This document shows, one piece after another, positions 43,763 to 53,289 of a DNA stretch of 64,000 nt. Under the pieces are notes generated by a model. It saw nothing but the letters and a program-made list of their open reading frames with translations, searched no databases and was not told where the DNA came from. The position numbers and the translations under genes are program-made. The number at the start of each line of letters is the position of its first letter. The stretch's first letter is position 1. The stretch spans positions 62,001 to 126,000 of the forward strand of contig NZ_RJUD01000010.1 in assembly GCF_024343675.1 (NCBI RefSeq), in the 5' to 3' direction. Source of the stretch: Lacihabitans sp. CS3-21 (GTDB lineage: Bacteria > Bacteroidota > Bacteroidia > Cytophagales > Spirosomataceae).

Positions 43763-46618
43763 TTACATCAGTTTTTCCTTTAGAAAATCCGCTGTGTAAT
43801 TGCCTTCAATTTTCACCATTTCTTCTGGCGTACCTTCAAAGCACACATAACCACCTGCATCGCCTCCTTCTGGGCCAAGATCAATGATCCAGTCAGAGCT
43901 TTTTATTACCTCCATATTGTGTTCTATGATAATAACACTGTCACCTTGGTCAACGAGTGCATTCATGGCTTTCAGTAATTTTTTTATATCATGAAAATGC
44001 AATCCCGTGGTGGGCTCATCAAATATGAAGAGTGTTTTGCCTTTGTCAGCATTGCCTTTTCCTAGAAAAAAAGCCAGCTTAACTCTTTGGGCTTCTCCAC
44101 CCGATAATGTGTTGGAAGCTTGACCGAGTTTAATATAGCCTAGGCCCACATCTTGCAATGGTTGTATTTTATCTGCAATTTTTGCTTGACTATTTCTGAA
44201 AAATTCCACTGCTTCGTCAACGGTCATGTCTAATATTTCAGCAATATCTTTTTCATGATATTTAACTTCCAATACTTCTTTTTTAAATCTTCGACCTTGA
44301 CAACTTTCACAGGTGAGTTTCACATCGGCCATAAACTGCATTTCTATAGTTTGGTGCCCTTCGCCTTGGCAGGCTTCGCATCTACCACCTTCAACATTAA
44401 ATGAAAAATGTGCCGGTTTATAATCACGGGTTTTGGAAAGTGGCTGTTCAGCCATCAAGGCTCTCAATGTATCATATGCTTTGATATAAGTTACTGGATT
44501 TGAGCGACTTGATTTCCCGATAGGGTTCTGATCTACCATTTCTATCTGCGTAATTCTGCTCAGACTTCCAGTAATTTCACTGTATTTGCCCACATCATCA
44601 CCAAACTCTCCTTTGAGTTTGGCCAAAGCTGGATAGAGAATTTTTCTGATCAAAGTCGATTTTCCAGAGCCACTAACGCCTGTAACCACAGCCAAAACGC
44701 CTAAAGGAATTTTGACATCTACATGCTTTAAGTTGTTTTCAGATGCACCATTGAGTGATATGAAATCCAAGAATTTTCTTCTGTGTTTCGGAATTTCTAT
44801 TTTATCTATTCCGCTTAGAAAATTTAAGGTGTGGCTGTTAGATTTTTCGACTTTTTGGCCATTCCAAGCACCTTGAAATACCAAATGACCTCCCAAATTT
44901 CCAGCATCAGGGCCTATATCGATGATTTCGTCAGAAGCTTTCATTACCTCTTCTTCATGCTCCACCACGATAACCGTGTTACCCAGAGCTTTCAAAGATT
45001 CCAAAACACTCACCAACCTTTGCGTATCTCTTGGGTGAAGTCCAATGCTGGGCTCATCCAAAATATACATAGAGCCCACCAACGAACTACCCAATGAAGT
45101 GGCAAGTCTAATCCGTTGTGTTTCGCCACCAGAGAGTGAGTTTGCCAATCTATTGAGTGTCAAATATCCCAGTCCAACCCTCTGCATAAAGTCAAGTCGA
45201 TTGTTAATTTCAATCAGAATCCTTTTGGCAACTTTCTGCTCATAATCTGTAATTTCTAGGTTTTTGAAAAACTCAGAGACCGATGAGATAGGCAAAAGAA
45301 CCAAATCAATGATAGATTTGCCACCAATTTTTACGTAAGAAGCATCTTTTCTTAGTCTGGATCCGCGGCAGTCTAGGCAAGTAGTGCGACCTCTATACCT
45401 CGAAAGCATCACACGATATTGAATTTTGTAGGTTTGTTCTTCGAGGAACTTAAAGAAGTCGTCCAAGCCTATAAAATGTTGGTTTCCAGTCCATAGTAAA
45501 CGGTATTGTTCTTCAGTGAGATCTTTTATCGCTCTATGAATAGGGAAATCGAATTGAATACCTTTTCTCACCAAAGGCATCAAATATTCGTTCATTTTTT
45601 CACTTCTCCAAGGTGCTATGGCACCTTCAAATACAGAAAGATTTTTGTCGGGAAAAACCAAATCAGGGTCTAAGCCCAATACATTTCCGAAACCTTCGCA
45701 TCGTTTACAAGCTCCATAAGGGTTGTTGAATGTAAAAAGGTTTACAGATGGTTCTTCAAACTGCATTCCGTCTAGTTCAAATCTATCAGTAAATGATTTG
45801 AAAACCTTTCCATCTTCTGCAATAACCTGAACCTCACAGTCACCTTCTCCTTCAAAAAATGCGGTTTGAATGGAATCAGAAATCCTATATTGTGTGTCTT
45901 CTTCAGGATTATTATTTTCGTCAAAATGAATTACTGCTCTATCAATCAGTATTTTAACGTCAGTTGATTTTACTTTCTTTTTATCGGCTAATTCCAAGAA
46001 ATCTTCAATGAGCACCACCTCGTCTTTTACCATTATTCTTGTAAAGCCTTTTTTTAGATGAAGTGAAAGTTCCTCTAAAACATCACGATTCTCTTTGGTT
46101 TTAAGCGGGCTGAGAATAATTACTTTTGTATTTTCAGGGTAAGAAAACAAAAAATTTACCACATCTGAAACACTGTCTTTTTTTACTGGAAGACCACTTT
46201 TGGGCGAATAAGTAACACCGATTCTGGCAAATAAAAGTTTGAAATAATCATAAATCTCTGTGGTGGTTCCAACCGTAGAGCGAGGGTTTTTTGAACCTAC
46301 TTTCTGCTCAATGGCGATTGCTGGTGAAATTCCTTTGATGTAATCCACCTCAGGTTTTTCCATTCTGCCCAAAAATTGTCTGGCATATGAGCTCAAACTT
46401 TCTACATACATTCTTTGTCCTTCAGCATAAAGGGTGTCAAATGCCAACGATGATTTTCCGCTGCCCGAAAGTCCTGTAATAACAGTCAGAGTGTTCCTTT
46501 TTATGGCTACGCTTACATTTTTGAGGTTGTTTACCCGAGCACCTTTTATGATGATGTACTGTTTTGGGTCGAGAGAATCAATATCTTTAATATCTACTGC
46601 AGAATCGCTTTTTTTCAT
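43763..46618 (-). CDS. uvrA: Excinuclease ABC subunit A
   Basis: 951 residues, the normal length. Two ABC modules: Walker A GLSGSGKSS near 49 and GVSGSGKST near 645; signatures NSLSGGETQRIRLA and NTLSGGEAQRVKLA. Zinc modules CKRCEGFG, CLDCRGSR and CEACQGEG / CESCQGRR are complete. It scans DNA for bulky lesions, including UV photoproducts, and loads UvrB. It heads a minus-strand run to 39411 with gaps of 38 bases or less. A -7-like TATTTTTG (46630-46623 minus) lies unusually close to the ATG. Confidence 0.97.
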   Translation of the reverse strand: MKKSDSAVDIKDIDSLDPKQYIIIKGARVNNLKNVSVAIKRNTLTVITGLSGSGKSSLAFDTLYAEGQRMYVESLSSYARQFLGRMEKPEVDYIKGISPAIAIEQKVGSKNPRSTVGTTTEIYDYFKLLFARIGVTYSPKSGLPVKKDSVSDVVNFLFSYPENTKVIILSPLKTKENRDVLEELSLHLKKGFTRIMVKDEVVLIEDFLELADKKKVKSTDVKILIDRAVIHFDENNNPEEDTQYRISDSIQTAFFEGEGDCEVQVIAEDGKVFKSFTDRFELDGMQFEEPSVNLFTFNNPYGACKRCEGFGNVLGLDPDLVFPDKNLSVFEGAIAPWRSEKMNEYLMPLVRKGIQFDFPIHRAIKDLTEEQYRLLWTGNQHFIGLDDFFKFLEEQTYKIQYRVMLSRYRGRTTCLDCRGSRLRKDASYVKIGGKSIIDLVLLPISSVSEFFKNLEITDYEQKVAKRILIEINNRLDFMQRVGLGYLTLNRLANSLSGGETQRIRLATSLGSSLVGSMYILDEPSIGLHPRDTQRLVSVLESLKALGNTVIVVEHEEEVMKASDEIIDIGPDAGNLGGHLVFQGAWNGQKVEKSNSHTLNFLSGIDKIEIPKHRRKFLDFISLNGASENNLKHVDVKIPLGVLAVVTGVSGSGKSTLIRKILYPALAKLKGEFGDDVGKYSEITGSLSRITQIEMVDQNPIGKSSRSNPVTYIKAYDTLRALMAEQPLSKTRDYKPAHFSFNVEGGRCEACQGEGHQTIEMQFMADVKLTCESCQGRRFKKEVLEVKYHEKDIAEILDMTVDEAVEFFRNSQAKIADKIQPLQDVGLGYIKLGQASNTLSGGEAQRVKLAFFLGKGNADKGKTLFIFDEPTTGLHFHDIKKLLKAMNALVDQGDSVIIIEHNMEVIKSSDWIIDLGPEGGDAGGYVCFEGTPEEMVKIEGNYTADFLKEKLM

Positions 46619-46934
46619 TTAGCAAAAATAATGGGTTTTCGAGGAAAAAACTTGATTGGGTTTGATAATATTCTTAGCAAAAACACATTTTTGATCTTCT
46701 GCTGTTTAATGGAAATCAAACCGATAGTTAGATGATTAAGATTTTAACTGAGCACAGTGGCAAAAGTTTAAATATATATTTCATCCAAATTGCAATCCAC
46801 TTTAGCTCGCGAACATTTGGTAATAATTCATATAATTGTAGGAAACTAATATTTGTTTGCCCTTTTCAGCTGCAAAAGTTAATATTTTGTCGAACAAAAA
46901 TCTGGTTTTGAAGTATTTCCATTAATTTTGAATT
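46619..46934. other. Divergent intergenic region between uvrA and the HAD gene
   Basis: 316 bases, AT-rich, no ORF, hairpin or repeat recognised. -7-like elements lie at both edges: TATTTTTG (46630-46623, minus) and TAATTTTG (46923-46930, plus). Both are within about 5 bases of the start codons, which would give leaderless or nearly leaderless messages if they are used. I see no obvious LexA-type palindrome. Confidence 0.55.
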
Positions 46935-47591
46935 ATGAACCAAACCGCTGTAATATTCGATATGGATGGTGTGATTTGCCATACCAATCCCTACCATAGT
47001 TTAGCTTTCAAAACTTTTTTTGGCAAAAGAAATCTATTTCCGACTGAAGAGGAATTTGTCCAGCACATGTACGGCAAAAGCAATAGCTATATCTTGAAGC
47101 ATTTTCTTGGAAGAGAGATTGTTGGGCAGGAATTTTTGGATTTGGAATTTGAAAAAGAATCACTTTTTCGTGAGATTTATGCAAATCACATACAAACTAT
47201 ACCTAATTTTTTAGCTTTTTTGACTTCCTTAAAACTGGCTGGCTTTAAAACGGGTGTGGCTACCTCTGCTCCAAGGGCTAATCTAGACTTGATTATGGGA
47301 CATTTGGGATTTGAAAAAGATATGGAATCCATTATGGCTTCAGAAAATGTAAAGCAACACAAACCAAATCCAGAAGTTTATTTAACCTCGGCTCAAAATC
47401 TTGGAATCTCACCTGAAAACTGTTTGGTCTTTGAAGACTCTTTTTCTGGTGTTTCGGCGGGTTTAAATGCCGGTATGCGTGTAGTAGGAGTTCTCAGTTC
47501 GCATGCAAAAGAAGAACTTCCCCCATGTAGTGCTTACATAAATGATTATTCAGAAATTGACATCGAAACTGTTTTCAATATTCTCAAATGA
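46935..47591 (+). CDS. HAD superfamily phosphatase (beta-phosphoglucomutase-like)
   Basis: 218 residues. Motif I DMDGV (Asp9, Asp11) at the N-terminus, motif II in VATSAPRAN, motif III Lys in KQHKPNPEVY and motif IV FEDSFSGVSAG. The helical cap after motif I is that of subfamily IA, as in beta-phosphoglucomutase and sugar phosphatases. Substrate unknown. Its stop overlaps the start of the DUF5916 gene. Confidence 0.87.
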   Translation: MNQTAVIFDMDGVICHTNPYHSLAFKTFFGKRNLFPTEEEFVQHMYGKSNSYILKHFLGREIVGQEFLDLEFEKESLFREIYANHIQTIPNFLAFLTSLKLAGFKTGVATSAPRANLDLIMGHLGFEKDMESIMASENVKQHKPNPEVYLTSAQNLGISPENCLVFEDSFSGVSAGLNAGMRVVGVLSSHAKEELPPCSAYINDYSEIDIETVFNILK

Positions 47592-49807
47592 ATAGATTTT
47601 TATTTTTCTTGCTTTTAATAAGCTTTTCTTCTTTCGGTCAGGGAGGTTATGAGGTCAAATACATTAACCAAACCATCAATGTGGACGGAAAGTTGGATGA
47701 AGATGCTTGGAAAAAGGCGGAAGTTTTAAAAAACTTTAGACAGTATTTTCCGAGTGATTCAGGTCTTGCACGGAATGATACTGAAATTAGGATGTATTAT
47801 GATGACAAGAATTTGTACATTTCTGCCAAAATGTATTCCAAATCCCAAAACTACATTATTCCTTCTTTAAGAAGGGATTTTAGAGCGGGGGGAAATGACA
47901 ACATAACTTTTTGCTTTGATACTTTTGCAGACCATACCAATGGATTTATGTTCGGTACTAATCCATATGGGGTCATGCGAGAAGGCTTAATGTTTAACGC
48001 GGCCACTGACAATAGCTTTATGAATATTTTTTGGGATAATAAATGGAAATCAACTTCGTATATCGCTGATGATGCCTGGATTTCTGAGTCCATTATTCCT
48101 TTTTCTACTTTGCGTTTTAAGGAAGGTTCACAATTGTGGTTTTTTAAGGCATACAGGTTTGATACGCAAACCAATGAGCAATCTTCGTTGGTGCAAATGC
48201 CGCAAAATCAGATTATCATGAGTTTAGGTTATACAATTCCGATAAAATTTGAAAGGCCACTCAGTAAAAATGGTGCAAATGTTGCTTTAATTCCATACGT
48301 TTCGAGTAGAGTTTCCAAAGATTTTGAGGCTCAAAATCCAGCTTCAGTTTATAAATCTGGAATTGGATTAGATGCTAAGATAGGAGTGACTTCTGGTTTG
48401 AATTTAGATTTAACGATAAATCCTGACTTTTCGAATGTAGAAGCAGATAGGCAAGTGGTTAACCTTACAAGATTTGACGTGAATTTGCCGGAACAGCGGC
48501 AGTTTTTTATCGAAAACTCTGATTTATTCACGGGTTTTGGGAGTTTAATTACCAATCCTTTTTTACCCCCAACTGGGACTTTAATTGTTGGAAACCAGCT
48601 GTATAGTCCGTTTTTTTCTAGAAAAATAGGCATTGGTTTAGATACTTCCACCGGTGTAAATGTTCAGAGTCGAATTAATTATGGTGCTCGACTGAGTGGC
48701 AAAATTGGCGATACATGGAGAATAGGTATTTTAAACAGCCAAACTGCTGAAGACCAAGAAAAAGGAATTGAAGCTGAAAATTTTACGGTTTTTGCAGTTC
48801 AGAAAAGAGTTTTTCAAAGATCTAATATTGCAGCTATTTTTGTGAATAAATTTGACCCAAATAGCGAGTCTTTGGGTGGATTTAATAGGGTAGGAGGTTT
48901 AGAATATAACCTTCAATCAACCAATAATAAATGGATTGGAAAGCTATTTTATCACCATTCTTTTGATAGAATCCAACAAGAAAATCCTTTTGCTACGGGA
49001 CTTTTGCTTAATTATAATACCAGAAAATTCATTGCCAAATGGTCGCATGATTACCTAGGAAAGGGATTTAATGCTGAGGCTGGTTTTGTGCCGAGGGGTA
49101 ATTTCTTTCATTTTAATCCAACTTTTGGTTTCAATTTTTTTCCAAAATCCAAAGTCTTGAATCGGTATAGTTTTGGTTTGAATTACGACCAATACGATAG
49201 CAAAGGCATTGGAGTGACTGATCGAAAAGCTGGGCCATTTGTACTTTTGGCTTTCCAGAATACCACAAGATTGCTCACTACGTTTAGCCAAAATTTCACC
49301 TATCTTTTTAATGATTTTGACGCTCTAAGAAGTAATAACTCCTTGCCCAAATTGAAGGCGGGCAATTCTTACACTTATTACACTATAGATGCTAATTTTG
49401 TTACTGACCAGCGTAAAACGGTAACACTGAATTTTAATCCATTATTTGGTCAATATTACGACGGAACAATATTTTCTATGTCAGGAAATCTTAATTATAG
49501 ATTCCAGCCTTACGGTTTGATAGCCATGAATTACAGTTACAACGACATCAAACTTTCTACCGGCAAAAACAAAGTCTATGTAATAGGGCCCAATATTGAC
49601 TTTACGATGAGCAAAAAGCTTTTTTGGACCAACTATATACAATATAACTCACAGTTTAAAAATCTCAATGTCAATTCAAGACTTCAGTGGCGATTTGCTC
49701 CAGTTTCTGACTTTTTCTTGGTCTATTCTGACAATTATAATTCTGAAATCTGGCTACCAAAGAACAGAGCACTTTTTGCAAAACTCACTTACTGGTTAAG
49801 CTTATGA
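47588..49807 (+). CDS. DUF5916 protein (CBM9-like domain plus outer-membrane barrel)
   Basis: 739 residues, paralogue of 15779-17992. Signal peptide ending FSSFGQ; CBM9-like INVDGKLDEDAWKKA near 30; INPDFSNVEADRQVVNLTRF and PEQRQFFIEN in the barrel region; the last strand ends LTYWLSL. The HAD gene upstream and the methyltransferase downstream each overlap it by 4 bases, so the three are translated together, although no common pathway is obvious. Confidence 0.85.
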   Translation: MNRFLFFLLLISFSSFGQGGYEVKYINQTINVDGKLDEDAWKKAEVLKNFRQYFPSDSGLARNDTEIRMYYDDKNLYISAKMYSKSQNYIIPSLRRDFRAGGNDNITFCFDTFADHTNGFMFGTNPYGVMREGLMFNAATDNSFMNIFWDNKWKSTSYIADDAWISESIIPFSTLRFKEGSQLWFFKAYRFDTQTNEQSSLVQMPQNQIIMSLGYTIPIKFERPLSKNGANVALIPYVSSRVSKDFEAQNPASVYKSGIGLDAKIGVTSGLNLDLTINPDFSNVEADRQVVNLTRFDVNLPEQRQFFIENSDLFTGFGSLITNPFLPPTGTLIVGNQLYSPFFSRKIGIGLDTSTGVNVQSRINYGARLSGKIGDTWRIGILNSQTAEDQEKGIEAENFTVFAVQKRVFQRSNIAAIFVNKFDPNSESLGGFNRVGGLEYNLQSTNNKWIGKLFYHHSFDRIQQENPFATGLLLNYNTRKFIAKWSHDYLGKGFNAEAGFVPRGNFFHFNPTFGFNFFPKSKVLNRYSFGLNYDQYDSKGIGVTDRKAGPFVLLAFQNTTRLLTTFSQNFTYLFNDFDALRSNNSLPKLKAGNSYTYYTIDANFVTDQRKTVTLNFNPLFGQYYDGTIFSMSGNLNYRFQPYGLIAMNYSYNDIKLSTGKNKVYVIGPNIDFTMSKKLFWTNYIQYNSQFKNLNVNSRLQWRFAPVSDFFLVYSDNYNSEIWLPKNRALFAKLTYWLSL

Positions 49808-50505
49808 AACGACCTGATATCTTCCTTTTACCAATGCTTTTGGCTGAAAACACCCATCAGATTGTGCTGACACCTTATGCATTAGAGTCTTTAAAAACCC
49901 TGAAAGTTTTTTTTGTAGAAAATATCAAAACCACCCGAAGGTTTATTTCTTCTTTAAAAGCTGGAATTGTAATAGATGATTTGCAATTTATTGAAATCAA
50001 TCAAAATTCTGATTTTGAGGAGCTTTTTGTAATATTAAATGAACTCGATCAAGACGCGGGTATTATTTCAGAAGCAGGTTGTGCAGGAGTGGCTGATCCC
50101 GGTGCATTGGTGGTAGAGGTGGCTCATCAGTTAGGTCTCCAAGTCAAGCCTTTGGTTGGGCCAAATTCTATTTTATTGGCTTTAATGGCTTCGGGTTTTA
50201 ATGGCCAATCTTTTGCTTTTAATGGATATTTGCCTATCAAAGACGACGAACGAGCTAAGAAGTTGCGTGCACTTGAACGAGAAGCACTTCAGAAAAAGCA
50301 AACGCAAATATTTATGGAAACGCCTTACCGTAATAATCAAATGTTGACCGCCATTGTAAATAATCTGAATCCAAATACGAGACTGTGTATAGCAGCTGAT
50401 ATCACATCTGAAACGGAATTTATCAAAACTCAAAGTATAGAATCTTGGAAAAGAAAAGGCCTCCCGGATTTAAACAAGAGGCCTGCAATATTTTTGATTT
50501 ATTGA
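49804..50505 (+). CDS. RsmI-like SAM-dependent (tetrapyrrole-methylase fold) methyltransferase
   Basis: 233 residues. FVENIKTTRRF, ISEAGCAGVADPGALVV (the SAM-site loop seen as SDAGTPxISDPG in RsmI), VGPNSILLALMASGF and FMETPYRNNQML match the RsmI group. RsmI 2'-O-methylates C1402 of 16S rRNA. This short form is common in Bacteroidota and may be the functional equivalent. Its last 50 bases contain the hairpin that should terminate the convergent PBP gene. Confidence 0.85.
   Translation: MKRPDIFLLPMLLAENTHQIVLTPYALESLKTLKVFFVENIKTTRRFISSLKAGIVIDDLQFIEINQNSDFEELFVILNELDQDAGIISEAGCAGVADPGALVVEVAHQLGLQVKPLVGPNSILLALMASGFNGQSFAFNGYLPIKDDERAKKLRALEREALQKKQTQIFMETPYRNNQMLTAIVNNLNPNTRLCIAADITSETEFIKTQSIESWKRKGLPDLNKRPAIFLIY
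50451..50484 (-). terminator. Terminator of the PBP1A gene embedded in the methyltransferase coding end
   Basis: AGGCCTC (50457-50463) pairs with GAGGCCT (50478-50484). Read on the minus strand it is followed by TTTTCTTTT. It lies inside codons of the opposite-strand gene, 29 bases past the PBP stop. Confidence 0.6.
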
Positions 50506-50512
50506 AATTTTA

Positions 50513-53092
50513 TTATTGTTTGATAGAATCTGGCTTTATTCTCCTACTATTAATTCTTTCTAGATTAATATTTGAATCAGCATTAAATCTGTTTCTGAAT
50601 CTTTCCACCGAGTCGATACTGGCACTATTAGAAAGACTATCTACAGCTGTCGTATCTTGTTTTGCAATAGAATAGCAACTCAGGTAATCTTTCTCTATTT
50701 TTATACTTGGTTTAGGAAATGGACCGGGACTGTAACCAAGTGACTTGTCGGCATATACTTTGTTCATAAATATACCGAAAATAGGCAAGGCAGATTTGCT
50801 ACCTTCACCCAGTCCTCCTCTAAAGTGTATACTTCGGTCGTCTCCGCCTACCCAAACACCACCTACAAGGTCTTTGGTAAAGCCTACATACCAAGCATCG
50901 GAGTTGTTAGAGGTCGTTCCTGTTTTTCCAGCTACTTGACCACCATTTTTAAATAATTCACTATAGTTGAACATTCTGGCTCCAGTACCTCCTGGTTCTT
51001 CAATATTTCCTCTTAGCATATACTGCATCAAAAACGCAGACTCTGGTCTGATGGCTTCATGGGTTTTTGGCTCAAATTCAAACAAAACCTTTCCTGAGGC
51101 GTCTTCGATTTTAAAAACAAATATGGGTTCTCTGTACATGCCTTCATTTAAAAAGATACCATAAGCGGCAATCATTTCATAAAGGGAAACATCAGAACTA
51201 CCCAATCCCAGAGAGACCACTGGATCAAGCTTGGACGTAATACCCATTTTCTTTGCGTATTCAACTACTTTGCTAGGTTTTATTTCATTGGTAAGCTGCA
51301 CTGCAACAGAATTTATAGATCGAGAGATAGCAGTTCTGAGCGTCATGTTACTGTTTGAAAACGTACCATTTGCATTTTTAGGTTTGTAGATTTTCTCCTC
51401 ACCGTTTTCCATCCATTTTAGCTCAATTTCCTTATCTTCTCTTCTGTCGCATGGCGAAAGATTTAGAGGACCGTCTATGGCTGCCGTATAAACTATAGGT
51501 TTAAATGCTGAACCAGGCTGTCTTCTTCCTTGTTTCACATGGTCATATTTGAAATGGTCAAAGTCTATGCCGCCCACCCAAGCTTTTATAAAGCCAGAAT
51601 AAGGGTCAAATGCCATCATGCCAGCTTGAAGATACTTTTTGTAGTAACGAATTGAGTCCATTTGACTCATCATCATTTCTTTGTTTCCATCCCAACTGAA
51701 CACATTCATCGGAACGGGTTTGTTCATATAATAATCTATAGAATCTTGATTGTTATTATATTTTATTGCCAACTGTTTGTAAACTTTTTCGCGTTTGGCT
51801 ACTGATTCTATAAAATTCGGTATTTCTTCTCCATTTTCATATGTCCAAGGGTTTTTATCCTTCCAATGGACATTAAATTCTCTTTGAAGCATTTTCATGT
51901 GCTGTTTTACGGCATTTTCAGCGTAGGTCTGCATTTTGGAATCTACGGTGGTATAAATCTTCAAACCATCTCTATACAAATCAATTCCCAAATCGTTCTT
52001 TTCTGCCCAGTTTTCTATGAATTTTGCCAAGGTTCCTTTGAAATAATTCCCTTGACCATCATAGGCATCTTCGATGTTTATATCCAGTTTTATATCTTTT
52101 TCAGATAGTTTTTCTGCTTTTGCGGCTTCTAAATCTCCATTTTGAACCAATCTCTGAAATACAGTATTGCGTCTTTTCTTTGAGTTTTTCGGGTTACGAA
52201 TCGGATTATAATAGGTGGTAGCTTTTTGTAAGCCCACCAAAACGGCCGATTCTGAAACATCTAATTGGTCAGGGGTTTTGTTGAAATAGGTCCTAGCGGC
52301 AGTTTTTATTCCGAAAGCGTTATTTCCATAATCTACTGTATTTAGATACATTGTGGCTATTTCTCCTTTCGTAAATCGCTTTTCTAACTGGATTGCTGTG
52401 AGCCATTCTTTAGTTTTATAAACAATGGTTTTTACTACAGGAATATAATATAACAAACCACGCATCTCTTTTTTACGTGTGTTATAAAGGTTTTTTGCCA
52501 ATTGCTGTGAAATGGTACTTCCTCCGCCTGAATCAGAATTTCCGGTTACGATTCCTTTTGCCACACCTGCCATCCTTTTGAGGTCAATACCAGAATGCTC
52601 AAAAAAGCGTTTGTCTTCGGTGGCAATGAGAGCTTTAAAAACCCAGGGTGAAATGGCGGCACTATCTACTGGAGAACGGTTTTCTGTAAAGAATTTACCC
52701 ATTATTTCACCGTCTGCATAATAAATCGTAGATGCTTGGGATAGTTTTGGGTTTTGTAGCTGCTCCACACTGGGCATACCTCCTGTAAGCCACAAGAAAT
52801 TGGTTTTTATCAGAAAAATATAGAAAATGACCGCAAATGTCGTGTTGTAAAACCATTTGTAAATAACCTTCAAGGCGGAATAATATCGGCCTTCAGGGTT
52901 AAGATGGGCGTACATAAAGACCCGAGCTGAATTTCTTTTCGAAATCAAAAATTGCTTTGAATTTATGACTCTTTCCTTTCCGAATATTTTTTGCAAAAAC
53001 AGTTCGAAAAGCTCAAACGCAGCATATAGCTTTTCATTTATAAACGACCAGCCAAGTGATATTTTTTCTTTTATAGTTTTGATAAACTCCAT
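50513..53092 (-). CDS. Penicillin-binding protein 1A (glycosyltransferase and transpeptidase)
   Basis: 859 residues. Cytoplasmic tail and one membrane segment near 85-105. GT51 domain: EDKRFFEHSGIDLKRM with catalytic Glu, and GGGSTISQQLAKNLY. Transpeptidase domain: nucleophile Ser in GSAFKP (SxxK), SRSINS (SxN) and KTGTTSNNSDAW (KTG). It polymerises and crosslinks peptidoglycan. A promoter lies upstream. Confidence 0.94.
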   Translation of the reverse strand: MEFIKTIKEKISLGWSFINEKLYAAFELFELFLQKIFGKERVINSKQFLISKRNSARVFMYAHLNPEGRYYSALKVIYKWFYNTTFAVIFYIFLIKTNFLWLTGGMPSVEQLQNPKLSQASTIYYADGEIMGKFFTENRSPVDSAAISPWVFKALIATEDKRFFEHSGIDLKRMAGVAKGIVTGNSDSGGGSTISQQLAKNLYNTRKKEMRGLLYYIPVVKTIVYKTKEWLTAIQLEKRFTKGEIATMYLNTVDYGNNAFGIKTAARTYFNKTPDQLDVSESAVLVGLQKATTYYNPIRNPKNSKKRRNTVFQRLVQNGDLEAAKAEKLSEKDIKLDINIEDAYDGQGNYFKGTLAKFIENWAEKNDLGIDLYRDGLKIYTTVDSKMQTYAENAVKQHMKMLQREFNVHWKDKNPWTYENGEEIPNFIESVAKREKVYKQLAIKYNNNQDSIDYYMNKPVPMNVFSWDGNKEMMMSQMDSIRYYKKYLQAGMMAFDPYSGFIKAWVGGIDFDHFKYDHVKQGRRQPGSAFKPIVYTAAIDGPLNLSPCDRREDKEIELKWMENGEEKIYKPKNANGTFSNSNMTLRTAISRSINSVAVQLTNEIKPSKVVEYAKKMGITSKLDPVVSLGLGSSDVSLYEMIAAYGIFLNEGMYREPIFVFKIEDASGKVLFEFEPKTHEAIRPESAFLMQYMLRGNIEEPGGTGARMFNYSELFKNGGQVAGKTGTTSNNSDAWYVGFTKDLVGGVWVGGDDRSIHFRGGLGEGSKSALPIFGIFMNKVYADKSLGYSPGPFPKPSIKIEKDYLSCYSIAKQDTTAVDSLSNSASIDSVERFRNRFNADSNINLERINSRRIKPDSIKQ

Positions 53093-53113
53093 TTTTAGAT
53101 TTTATACGGAACG

Positions 53114-53148
53114 CAAATTTAGAATACTAATTATTCATTTTAATCAAA
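53114..53148 (-). promoter_or_regulatory. Promoter of the PBP1A gene
   Basis: On the minus strand TTTG (53148-53145), 23 bases, TAAATTTG (53121-53114), 22 bases before the ATG. It matches the Bacteroidota consensus with a spacer at the long end. Confidence 0.55.
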
Positions 53149-53263
53149 AATAGAGGTTTTATGTTAAAACAAAAATAAAAAATCTCAATCGCAGTGAATT
53201 TTGTCCATTCGTTAACGAAAAATGCCTTTCAAACAAAATACTAAACTTTTGTTTTTTTTGCGG

Positions 53264-53271
53264 TAATTTTG
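53264..53271 (+). promoter_or_regulatory. -7 element TAATTTTG before the ABC exporter genes
   Basis: TAATTTTG matches TAnnTTTG, 18 bases before the ATG at 53290, and overlaps an in-frame TTG (53269). This supports the ATG as start. No -33 box at the usual distance is seen. Confidence 0.45.
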
Positions 53272-53289
53272 AAGAAAAAAACATACGCT

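Noticed and set aside
46619-46934. LexA/SOS box upstream of uvrA
   Set aside because: No clear palindrome was found; short T-rich similarities were too weak.
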